Assembly: GCA_017882655.1 (NCBI GenBank)
Contig: JADGPB010000183.1
Location: 1 to 5,643 of the forward strand
DNA length: 5,643 nt
Direction of reading: 5' to 3'
Source of the DNA: Propionibacteriales bacterium
GTDB lineage: Bacteria; Actinomycetota; Actinomycetes; Propionibacteriales; Propionibacteriaceae
In this document: positions 1-5,315 of the stretch, in pieces
Layout of the letters: each line of letters opens with the position of its first letter
Position numbering within the stretch: the first letter of the stretch is position 1
Made by a program: the position numbers and the translations under genes
The notes under the pieces: model-generated
Seen by the model: the letters and a program-made list of their open reading frames with translations, nothing else
Told to the model about the DNA's origin: nothing
Database searches by the model: none

Positions 1-554
1 GTGAGCACCCGCATCGCGTTGAGCATGCTCGACGCGAGCTGCTCGGGACGGTTGATGCGGTCCCAGAAGCGCGACACCGGCTTGAACGCGTCGTTGACAG
101 AGATGTCGAGCGTGCGGGGGTCCTCCAGCTGTTGCAGCACGGGGTCAGCCGCACGCGTAGAGAAGATGTCGGAGGGAAGCAGCAGAACCGGCAACCGATT
201 GGTCGTTGCGAGCGCCGCGCCAGTGATCATGTTCGTCGCGCCCGGACCGATCGAGCTCGTCACCGCCCACGTCTGCAGCCGGTTCTTCTGCTTCGCGTAC
301 GCAGCCGCAGCGTGCACACCGCCCTGCTCGTTGCGGATCAGCACGTACGGCAGGTCCGGCGCGTCGTCGTCGCCGTCGAGGTGCTGCAGCTCTGCCTGAA
401 GAAGCGCTTGGCCGACGCCCGCCACGTTGCCGTGGCCGAAGATCCCGAAGCAGCCGGCGATGAGCCGCTGCTCGACGCCGTCACGTTCGCTGTACTGGAC
501 GGCCAGGAACCGTACCAACGCCTGCGCGACTGTGAGCCGGATGGTTGTCGACAT
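1..554 (-). CDS. iolD: 3D-(3,5/4)-trihydroxycyclohexane-1,2-dione hydrolase IolD, N-terminal part (cut by window edge)
   Basis: IolD is a thiamine-diphosphate enzyme of cytoplasmic myo-inositol catabolism. It opens the ring of the trihydroxycyclohexane-dione made by IolE to give 5-deoxy-glucuronate. The window holds the first 184 residues (start MSTTIRLTVAQALVRFL); the rest lies beyond base 1. What I recall of Bacillus subtilis IolD aligns well: the N-terminal IRLT-AQAL-F-L block, the FGHGN motif at 39-43 followed by G-G-AL, RNEQG at 74-78 (E76 is probably the glutamate that activates thiamine diphosphate), SIGPGATN, DPVLQQ-E, and NDAFKPVSR-WDRI-RPEQL near the cut. The ATG at 554 is preceded by GAGAGG with a 6-base spacer, which supports this start. 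The gene starts 12 bases after the transaldolase-like gene, so the two are surely cotranscribed. The protein is truncated only by the window, not by mutation. Confidence 0.95.
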   Translation of the reverse strand, partial: MSTTIRLTVAQALVRFLAVQYSERDGVEQRLIAGCFGIFGHGNVAGVGQALLQAELQHLDGDDDAPDLPYVLIRNEQGGVHAAAAYAKQKNRLQTWAVTSSIGPGATNMITGAALATTNRLPVLLLPSDIFSTRAADPVLQQLEDPRTLDISVNDAFKPVSRFWDRINRPEQLASSMLNAMRVL

Positions 555-566
555 CGACGTCCTCTC

Positions 567-1634
567 TCAGGGTGCTGGTACGAGGATGTCACGCACGATC
601 TGGTCGAGCTCCTCGTCAGCCGCGAGGAACTGGCGAAGCGTGCGCGCGGTCGCCCCGTACCTGAGGAACTCGTCCGGTGTGAGCCCATCGGGCTCGTACG
701 CCTTGACGAACTCCGGCATCGTCTGGAGCGCGTCGAGGATCCGCGGCTCGACCGGTACGTGCATGCGGGGCTCGGCGCTTCCGCCACGCTGATACCGCTT
801 CTGCCAAGAGAACGGCGGCGAGATCACGACGTCGCCGCCGATGAGCTCGGAGATCTGGAGCGTGTTGCGGAAGGCCGCGACGAGCAGGCGGGCACGCAGA
901 CCACGTGACTGGAACTCTTCGTACGCCCTCTTGAACGTCGCGACCCCCGCCCACTCGAGGTAGCCAGGGTCGAAGCAGAGCTGGTCACGGTCGTAGTTGG
1001 TCTTCATCCAGTCGTCGAGACGTCCGACCATGAGCGTCACGACTGGGCCCATCGTCGAGGTGTCCTTGCCCTCGGCCTCGCGGCGCGTGAGGCCGCGCTC
1101 GATCGCCTCGCCCGTCGCCAACGCCTGGGCGTGCGTGAACGAGACGGTGACGTTGATGCTGACCCCGCGGTACGTGGCCTCTTCGATCGCCGTCACGCCG
1201 ACGGCGGTGGCCGGCACCTTGACGATGATGTTCGGCGCGAGGCCCGAGAAGTACTCGGCCTGGGCGACCAGGGCGTTGGCATTGCGGGCCAGTCGCGGAT
1301 CGGTCTGCATCGAGAGCCGGCCGTTGCGGCCGTGGTGCTTCTCGAACGCCGGCAGCAGCAGCGCCGCCGCGTCGAGTGACACCTCTTCGACGATCTTCCA
1401 CCCGATCTCGGACTCGCTCGCCTCAGGCAGCTCGTGACCCAGTTCCGCGATTCGGGCTGACCAACGCGGCAGGTCCGAGCGGATGCTCGACAGGGCGATC
1501 ACCGGGTTGCACGTCGCCCCGACCGCGCCCCAGGAGATCGAGGTCGCCAGCTCGGACTTGGTCGCGGAGTCGTTCCACAAGGCGGTCGGACCGCGCTGCG
1601 TCATGATGCCCAGTGGAGTCGTGGAGTCAGTCAT
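567..1634 (-). CDS. Transaldolase-family protein of the inositol operon (Schiff-base aldolase fold, Gln at the usual catalytic Glu)
   Basis: This 355-residue protein belongs to the class I transaldolase family, cytoplasmic TIM-barrel enzymes that work through a lysine Schiff base. Visible motifs are D22 in WNDS, GATCNP at 39-44, the lysine in NIIVKVPAT (K139), the strand GVSINVTVSFTHAQA at 157-171, and VGRLDDW at 203-209. Aligned by eye to Escherichia coli TalB, K139 matches K132, T163 matches T156, R205 matches R181, and T200 stands for S176. The segment MQTDPRLA at 109-116 matches the usual IEVDPRLA, so Q110 replaces the catalytic glutamate; fructose-6-phosphate aldolases carry Gln there. 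The length resembles the longer actinobacterial transaldolases. The ATG at 1634 has GAAGAG 5 bases upstream; M11 is a less likely start. As first gene before iolD, it may process an inositol-derived sugar phosphate or link to the pentose phosphate pathway (inference). The family is certain; the reaction is not. Confidence 0.88.
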   Translation of the reverse strand: MTDSTTPLGIMTQRGPTALWNDSATKSELATSISWGAVGATCNPVIALSSIRSDLPRWSARIAELGHELPEASESEIGWKIVEEVSLDAAALLLPAFEKHHGRNGRLSMQTDPRLARNANALVAQAEYFSGLAPNIIVKVPATAVGVTAIEEATYRGVSINVTVSFTHAQALATGEAIERGLTRREAEGKDTSTMGPVVTLMVGRLDDWMKTNYDRDQLCFDPGYLEWAGVATFKRAYEEFQSRGLRARLLVAAFRNTLQISELIGGDVVISPPFSWQKRYQRGGSAEPRMHVPVEPRILDALQTMPEFVKAYEPDGLTPDEFLRYGATARTLRQFLAADEELDQIVRDILVPAP

Positions 1635-1662
1635 GGGATCTCTTCGTCGAGGTACAGGTCAC

Positions 1663-1681
1663 TGACATTCAAGCCATGTCA
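1663..1681. promoter_or_regulatory. Dyad TGACAT-N7-ATGTCA over the -10 box: probable operator
   Basis: A perfect 6-bp inverted repeat with a 7-base spacer lies directly over the predicted -10 box of the minus-strand operon (1672-1667) and its downstream flank. A protein bound here would block RNA polymerase, so a repressor site is the natural reading. The half-site TGACA/TGTCA recurs at 1690-1694, inside the -35 box, and at 1706-1710. The regulator gene is not in the window. Confidence 0.5.
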
Positions 1682-1695
1682 CGATCAAGTGTCAA
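1667..1695 (-). promoter_or_regulatory. Sigma-70-type promoter of the transaldolase-iolD operon
   Basis: Read on the minus strand, TTGACA (1695-1690) is a perfect -35 box. After exactly 17 bases comes TTGAAT (1672-1667), which matches the -10 consensus at four of six positions including the last three. Transcription would start near 1660, giving a leader of about 26 bases before the ATG at 1634 that contains the GAAGAG ribosome site. No other candidate in this gap is as good. The promoter is predicted from sequence only. Confidence 0.65.
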
Positions 1696-1699
1696 CCTC

Positions 1700-1711
1700 A
1701 TGTCCTGACAT
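1700..1711. promoter_or_regulatory. 12-bp palindrome ATGTCCTGACAT: candidate IolR-type site
   Basis: ATGTC and GACAT form a perfect inverted repeat around two central bases, ending 5 bp upstream of the -35 box of the transaldolase-iolD promoter. The core TGTCCTGACA (1701-1710) fits at all ten positions the degenerate motif KGWCHTRACA, which I recall for the GntR-type inositol repressor IolR of Corynebacterium glutamicum. Its centre is about 33 bp, near three helical turns, from the centre of the dyad over the -10 box, so two regulator molecules could sit on similar faces. That an IolR homologue binds here is inference. Confidence 0.45.
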
Positions 1712-1722
1712 ATGTGCACTCA

Positions 1723-1754
1723 CTCGGGAGTGGCTCCAGGGAGACGCTCCCGAG
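1723..1754 (+). repeat. Nested inverted repeats in the leader of the FetB-type gene
   Basis: CTCGGGAG (1723-1730) and CTCCCGAG (1747-1754) are a perfect 8-bp inverted repeat with a 16-base loop. Within it two shorter hairpins can form instead: GGAG-TGG-CTCC (1727-1737) and GGGAG-ACG-CTCCC (1739-1751). The long stem and the short ones exclude each other. The element lies 30 bases before the GTG start at 1785. It could be an RNA switch in the leader, a protein site, or just chance in GC-rich DNA. No known riboswitch class is recognised. Confidence 0.35.
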
Positions 1755-1784
1755 GAGGCGCCCAGACGAGGCCATGATGGACCC

Positions 1785-2543
1785 GTGACCGTACAACCCA
1801 CGTGGCAGCTCGGACTGGCCCTCGCTCTGCTCGTCCTCTTCACCCTTGTCGTGTCGCGGCTCGGCGAGCTGCGGATCGGGCGTCAGACGGTCGTCGCGGC
1901 GGTCCGTGCGATCGTGCAGCTCTCCGTGGTCTCCGTGATCATCGTCGGCGCCTTGCAGCACCTCTGGACGGCGCTGCTGTTCGTCGTGGTGATGTTCGTC
2001 ATCGGCGTCTACACGACCGCGAAGCGCGTCGGCGTCGCCGCCTGCTGGCCGTGGGTCTCACTGGCGATGGCCGCCGGCATCCTTCCCGTACTGGTCATCG
2101 TGTACGTGACGGGTACGGCGCCACTCAACGGTCTGTCGCTCATCCCGATCGCCGGCATCGTCATCGGCAACATGATGACCGCCCACACGCTCGTGGCCAG
2201 GAACTCCTTCACCCACCTGCGGTCGCATCTCGGCGAGTACGAGGCCGGGCTCTCGCTCGGACTCTCCCGCGCAGACTCGATCCGCCTCACGGATCCGGAC
2301 TCGGCGCGGGACGCGACGATGCCTAACAACGACCAGACCCGTACCGTCGGCCTCGTGACGCTCCCGGGGGCCTTCATCGGAGTCCTGCTCGGCGGCGGAT
2401 CGCCGCTTCAGGCAGGCGCGGCCCAGGTCCTCGTCCTGCTCGGCATCATGGCGGGCCAGGCCGCGACCGTGGCCGTGGCGCACCGCTTCATCGAGCACGC
2501 CCGGATCGTCACACCGGACCTCCGTCTCGCCCTTCACCCGTAG
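1785..2543 (+). CDS. FetB-type ABC transporter permease (UPF0014 / YbbM family)
   Basis: This 252-residue integral membrane protein resembles FetB, the permease half of the Escherichia coli FetAB iron-export ABC transporter. Family features in order are a first hydrophobic segment at about 8-26, the RAIVQLS block at 41-47, further segments at about 48-78 and 92-110, PIAGIVIGNMM at 121-131, EAGLSLGLSRADSIR at 153-167 (probably the coupling helix facing the ATPase), then TVGLVTLPGAFIGVLLGGGSPLQAG at 187-211 and a last segment to about 233. I chose GTG 1785 because it gives the usual family length and starts just before the first membrane helix. The in-frame GTG at 1689 would add 32 polar residues and cover the iol regulatory sites. 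No good Shine-Dalgarno precedes 1785 (GAGG lies 13 bases away), so the start is slightly uncertain and might be leaderless. No ATPase gene adjoins it. Transport of iron or another metal is inferred from the family. Confidence 0.85.
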   Translation: MTVQPTWQLGLALALLVLFTLVVSRLGELRIGRQTVVAAVRAIVQLSVVSVIIVGALQHLWTALLFVVVMFVIGVYTTAKRVGVAACWPWVSLAMAAGILPVLVIVYVTGTAPLNGLSLIPIAGIVIGNMMTAHTLVARNSFTHLRSHLGEYEAGLSLGLSRADSIRLTDPDSARDATMPNNDQTRTVGLVTLPGAFIGVLLGGGSPLQAGAAQVLVLLGIMAGQAATVAVAHRFIEHARIVTPDLRLALHP

Positions 2544-2568
2544 ACACTGGACGCCCTGGGCGGGTGTT

Positions 2569-2597
2569 CCTGAGAGATTCTTTGGAAATCTCTCAGG
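2569..2597. promoter_or_regulatory. 11-bp perfect dyad across the -35 region of the rpf promoter
   Basis: CCTGAGAGATT (2569-2579) and AATCTCTCAGG (2587-2597) are perfect inverted copies around a 7-base centre. In RNA one more G-U and one U-A pair would extend the stem. The predicted -35 box of the Rpf gene (2582-2587) lies in the centre, so a regulator of the Rpf gene is the first reading. The dyad also begins 25 bases after the stop of the FetB-type gene and could end that transcript, but no T-run follows it. Confidence 0.5.
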
Positions 2598-2610
2598 GAT
2601 CCCTTATCCT
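2582..2610 (+). promoter_or_regulatory. Predicted promoter of the Rpf gene
   Basis: TTGGAA (2582-2587) and TATCCT (2605-2610) are separated by 17 bases. Each matches the sigma-70 consensus at four of six positions, and the -10 fits the actinobacterial TANNNT pattern. Transcription would begin near 2617, leaving about 30 bases of leader that include the AAAGGA ribosome site at 2634-2639. Confidence 0.5.
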
Positions 2611-2647
2611 GGTCATCGACCTTGTTTCCCGGAAAAGGACCATCTCT

Positions 2648-3616
2648 GTGTTCGTACCCAGAAAACTGATCATCACCGGTGTCGCCGCCGTGTTCGCCGT
2701 TGGCGGCGCAGGTGTCGCGACCGCATCCTCCTTGCAGAAGGAGGTCACCCTCGTGGCGGACGGCCAGACCGTACATGTCAACGGCTACGTCAGCACCGTG
2801 GGGGACGTCCTCGCGAAGAGATCGGTGGCCCTCCAAGGAAAGGACACCGTTCAGCCTTCGGCCGAGACCCAGGTGAAGGATGGCGAGACGATCACCGTCA
2901 CGCGCATCCGCGCCAAGCAGGTCACCGTGGCCCATGACGGTACGACCTCCACGCTGACCACGTTCTCCTCCACCGTCGCAGGCGCGCTGTACGACGCCGG
3001 CGTCACGGTCAACGTCGCCGACCGGGTGTCCCCCGAGATCACCGACCCGCTGGCCGACTCCCAGGCGATCACCATCAAGAGGGTCGTCGTCACGAGCGCT
3101 CAGACGACCGAGCCCATCGCGTTCACGTCGACCACCGTCAAGGACGCCACCGTCGCCAAGGGCACGCAGAAGGTGACCACCCCAGGCGCTAACGGCGTGA
3201 AGACGAGCACCTTCCAGATCGTGACCGTCGACGGCGTCGAGGAGTCGCGGACCCTGGTCTCCCAGACCGACACCCCGGCCACCAGCCAGGTCACCTCGGT
3301 CGGAACCAAGACGACCACGACCGTGGCGGCAACCACCGCCGCTCCTGTCGCCACATCAACCTCGACCGCGGGCCTCGACCTGTCGAACGCGGCGATGTGG
3401 GACAAGGTCGCCAAGTGCGAGTCCGGTGGCAACTGGGCCATCAACACCGGCAACGGCTACTACGGCGGCCTGCAGTTCCTCACCTCGACGTGGTTGGCCC
3501 ACGGTGGCGGTCAGTTCGCCGCCCGCGCCGACCTCGCGTCGCGGGAGCAGCAGATCACCGTGGCGAACCGCATCTACGCCACGTCAGGCCTGAGCCAGTG
3601 GGGCTGCAAGGCCTGA
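2648..3616 (+). CDS. RpfB-like resuscitation-promoting factor (two DUF348, G5, Rpf lytic domain)
   Basis: This 322-residue exported protein has the layout of RpfB, a peptidoglycan-cleaving enzyme of the lysozyme/transglycosylase type that wakes dormant cells. A basic N-terminus (VPRK) and a hydrophobic stretch at about 7-28 form a signal peptide or membrane anchor. Two DUF348 repeats follow (about 31-86 and 89-146), then a G5 domain (about 147-222), a Thr/Ala-rich linker (222-246), and the Rpf domain (248-322). E258 in CESGGNW is the expected catalytic residue, and C257 with C320 would form the conserved disulfide. Mycobacterium tuberculosis RpfB has three DUF348 repeats, so this one is a shorter form. 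GTG 2648 is preferred: AAAGGA lies 8 bases before it and it begins right at the signal peptide. The GTG at 2564 would put the predicted promoter inside the gene. The usual rpfB neighbour ksgA does not follow; a terminator and a convergent regulator gene do. Confidence 0.95.
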   Translation: MFVPRKLIITGVAAVFAVGGAGVATASSLQKEVTLVADGQTVHVNGYVSTVGDVLAKRSVALQGKDTVQPSAETQVKDGETITVTRIRAKQVTVAHDGTTSTLTTFSSTVAGALYDAGVTVNVADRVSPEITDPLADSQAITIKRVVVTSAQTTEPIAFTSTTVKDATVAKGTQKVTTPGANGVKTSTFQIVTVDGVEESRTLVSQTDTPATSQVTSVGTKTTTTVAATTAAPVATSTSTAGLDLSNAAMWDKVAKCESGGNWAINTGNGYYGGLQFLTSTWLAHGGGQFAARADLASREQQITVANRIYATSGLSQWGCKA

Positions 3617-3630
3617 GCTTTCTGATCGCC

Positions 3631-3671
3631 AGGGCACTCACGGACGATTGTTCTTCGTCCGTGAGTGCCCT
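3631..3671. terminator. Bidirectional terminator between the Rpf and TetR genes
   Basis: A 17-bp perfect stem (3631-3647 with 3655-3671) closes a 7-base loop. It begins 14 bases after the Rpf stop and 4 bases from the stop of the convergent TetR gene. The perfect stem between two converging genes makes termination from both sides the natural reading. There is no long T-tract on either strand, as is common for actinobacterial terminators. Confidence 0.85.
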
Positions 3672-3675
3672 GCGT

Positions 3676-4254
3676 TCAGTTGGCGACCAGTCGTTCCAGG
3701 GCGAAAGCGAACACTCCGTCTGTACAGTCCGGGTCGATGGCGCGTTCGACGGCAAGTCCGTTGGAGAGCGCGAGGATGAGCACGGCTAGCTGCTCGGCGT
3801 GATCATCGACCCCGGCCCGTACGAGTTCGGCTTCGATCACGTCTCGGAAGTCCCGCCTCCGCTCGCGTAGTTCCTGCACGTTCGCGCGCTCGCCCCGGAC
3901 ACTTGCGGCCCAGAACTCGAGGAACGCGAGATGCCAGTTCGGGTCGTCCGCGGTGAACGCCGCCAGACGCTCGCCAAGCGCGTGACCGGCGGCTGGTCCG
4001 CTGTCGGTCTCTACGAGTCGGGCAGCCGCAAGCCGCTCATGCCAGCGCGCCTCGATGACTTCGAAGAAGAGCTGTTCCTTGCTGCTGAAACTCGAGTAGA
4101 TGGCGCCCTTCGTGAGTCCTGCCTCAGTGGCAACCTCATCCAGAGAGGCTGCTTCGAAGCCGCGTTCGGAGAACACCGCTGCCGCAGCCTCGAGCAGGCG
4201 CGCCCGCGTCACCGCACGGGTGGGCCGACGACGAGTCTTGGGTTGATTCGGCAT
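3676..4254 (-). CDS. TetR/AcrR-family transcriptional repressor
   Basis: This 192-residue protein is a TetR-type regulator, which binds DNA as a dimer and lets go when a small ligand binds. A basic arm rich in Arg (8-19) leads into the N-terminal three-helix DNA-binding domain: LLEAAAAVFSERGFEAAS, then the helix-turn-helix SLDEVATEAGLTKGAIYSSFSSKEQLF at 37-63, with the family's typical Y-FSSKE-L signature. Residues from about 65 form the variable ligand-binding and dimer domain, which does not reveal the ligand. The gene is transcribed away from the SDR-cupin pair. The shared gap holds two palindromes that overlap its probable promoter, so it very likely represses itself and the divergent genes. 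No Shine-Dalgarno precedes the ATG at 4254; TATCGT ends 6 bases upstream of it, which suggests a leaderless transcript. A strong terminator follows its stop. Confidence 0.92.
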   Translation of the reverse strand: MPNQPKTRRRPTRAVTRARLLEAAAAVFSERGFEAASLDEVATEAGLTKGAIYSSFSSKEQLFFEVIEARWHERLAAARLVETDSGPAAGHALGERLAAFTADDPNWHLAFLEFWAASVRGERANVQELRERRRDFRDVIEAELVRAGVDDHAEQLAVLILALSNGLAVERAIDPDCTDGVFAFALERLVAN

Positions 4255-4270
4255 GAGCGCACGATACCAT
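4243..4270 (+). promoter_or_regulatory. Predicted promoter of the SDR-cupin operon
   Basis: TTGATT (4243-4248) and TACCAT (4265-4270) are separated by 16 bases. Each agrees with the sigma-70 consensus at four or more positions, and TACCAT fits TANNNT. The start point would be near 4277, inside the operator pair, with about 30 bases of leader before the ATG at 4308. The -35 box lies within the first codons of the TetR gene, so the two promoters would face and overlap each other. TACCGT (4281-4286) is another possible -10, without a good -35. Confidence 0.35.
4261..4266 (-). promoter_or_regulatory. -10 box of the TetR gene, probably giving a leaderless mRNA
   Basis: Read on the minus strand, TATCGT fits TANNNT and lies six bases before the first base of the TetR start codon. 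Transcription would begin at or next to the A of the ATG. The missing ribosome site supports leaderless translation, a common mode in actinobacteria. Its upstream end shares bases with the left operator palindrome, so repressor binding would block it. Confidence 0.45.
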
Positions 4271-4292
4271 GGGTATTGAATACCGTCGGTAT
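4264..4292. promoter_or_regulatory. Tandem TetR operator: two ATACC-N3-GGTAT palindromes
   Basis: ATACC-ATG-GGTAT (4264-4276) and ATACC-GTC-GGTAT (4280-4292) are identical in their arms and separated by TGA. Their centres are 16 bp apart, about one and a half turns, so two repressor dimers would bind on roughly opposite faces. The inner arms also form a third, overlapping dyad, GGTAT-TGA-ATACC (4272-4284). The element covers the TetR -10 box, the predicted -10 and start point of the divergent operon, and ends beside its ribosome site. The neighbouring TetR protein is the obvious binder (inference). Confidence 0.8.
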
Positions 4293-4307
4293 GGAAAGAA
4301 GCGCCAC

Positions 4308-5315
4308 ATGTCCACCACCACCATCGTCACCGGAGCGGCCGGATTCGTCGGCCGCCATCTTGTAGAGCGTCTCGTCTCTGAGGGCTGGGACGTCGTCGCG
4401 TTCTGTCGCGAAGGAGATCGCACTGATCTCCTCCCCGATGTGCGGATCGCCATGGGCGACCTGGGCGACACCGAGTCCCTCGACAGAGCCTTCGCGGGCA
4501 TCGAACAGCCCGCGGTCTTCCACCTCGCAGCAAACACGACCACGTGGTCGAAACATCACGACGCCCAGTTCCGTGACAACGTCGACGGGACGCGCGCTCT
4601 CATCGAGGCCGCCGAGCGGGCAGGCGCCCGCCGCCTGGTGGTCACCTCTTCGATCTCCGCGTACGGTTACCAGCCCGGGGTGCGGTTGCGCGAGGACTCG
4701 ACCTCGAACGTCGCCCTCAAGGGTGACAACTACGGCAAGAGCAAGTGGGCGGCCGAGCAGTGGGTCAAAGCTGCCAGCCGCTCTGGACGCCTCTCGACCG
4801 TGATCCTCAATCCTGTCAACATCCTCGGCGCGTACGACGCGGCGAACTGGTCCAAGCAGTTGATCCTGCCGATCCATGACAATGGACTGCGCGTGGTGCC
4901 GCCCGGATCGGCCACGTGGATCTCGGTGCACGACGTGGTTGCGGCGCAGATTGCTGCGGTGGAGGCACCTGTCGAGGGGGAGAACGTGATCCTCGGCGGC
5001 ACCGAGGCGACCTTCCTCGAAGTCGTACAGACCATCGCCCGCCTGCTGGGCGCGCCTGTTCCCGTGCGGCCCACCCCACGGGCGCTGCTCGGCCTCGCGT
5101 TCCTCGCCACAGAGCTCAAAGCTGCCCTCACCCGCACTGAGCCTGAACTGAGCCTGGCCAAGTATCGCCGGGCAACAGGGAACCTTCTGGTCGATGACAC
5201 CAAAGCGCGCACAATCCTCGGCCTGGGACGCACCCCGCTCGTCGACATGCTCGGCGAGACCATCGATTGGCTCCGCGAGGTCGGACTCCTGGATGCAACG
5301 GGAGGGTCGCGATGA
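4308..5315 (+). CDS. NAD(P)-dependent epimerase/dehydratase-family protein (extended SDR)
   Basis: This 335-residue cytoplasmic enzyme is an extended short-chain dehydrogenase/reductase, the fold of sugar-nucleotide epimerases and dihydroflavonol-4-reductase-like enzymes. The N-terminal Rossmann fold shows the nucleotide motif TGAAGFVG at 8-15, then GDLGD at 50-54, FHLAA at 71-75 and NVDGT at 91-95. The active site has TSSISAYG at 113-120, with S115 or S117 as the catalytic serine, and Y142-x3-K146 in YGKSK. NPVNILGAYD at 168-177 and the variable C-terminal half shape the substrate site, which I cannot assign. R34 after the second beta strand hints at NADPH (inference). I chose ATG 4308: GGAAAG lies 9 bases upstream and the protein then starts right at the first strand. 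The in-frame ATG at 4269 lies inside the operator. It shares an ATGA overlap with the next gene and is probably controlled by the divergent TetR protein. Confidence 0.9.
   Translation: MSTTTIVTGAAGFVGRHLVERLVSEGWDVVAFCREGDRTDLLPDVRIAMGDLGDTESLDRAFAGIEQPAVFHLAANTTTWSKHHDAQFRDNVDGTRALIEAAERAGARRLVVTSSISAYGYQPGVRLREDSTSNVALKGDNYGKSKWAAEQWVKAASRSGRLSTVILNPVNILGAYDAANWSKQLILPIHDNGLRVVPPGSATWISVHDVVAAQIAAVEAPVEGENVILGGTEATFLEVVQTIARLLGAPVPVRPTPRALLGLAFLATELKAALTRTEPELSLAKYRRATGNLLVDDTKARTILGLGRTPLVDMLGETIDWLREVGLLDATGGSR

Noticed and set aside
132..908. Long plus-strand open frame opposite iolD and the transaldolase-like gene
   Set aside because: Arg-rich antisense frame without motifs; both minus-strand genes are recognised confidently.
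1689..1784. Longer N-terminus for the FetB-type gene, from GTG 1689
   Set aside because: It adds 32 polar residues not expected in the family, has no ribosome site, and lies across the iol -35 box and palindrome.
2545..2568. Small palindrome CGCCC-T-GGGCG between the FetB-type stop and the rpf dyad
   Set aside because: The one-base loop cannot form a full hairpin in RNA and such short GC palindromes are common here.
2564..2647. Longer N-terminus for the Rpf gene, from GTG 2564
   Set aside because: It would place the promoter and dyad inside the gene and bury the signal peptide; GTG 2648 has AAAGGA at good spacing.
2544..2647. c-di-AMP (ydaO-type) riboswitch upstream of the Rpf gene
   Set aside because: The gap is too short and I see none of the conserved blocks of that riboswitch class.
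4269..4307. Longer N-terminus for the SDR gene, from ATG 4269
   Set aside because: The ATG lies in the left operator palindrome and the extra 13 residues precede the first Rossmann strand; ATG 4308 has GGAAAG upstream.
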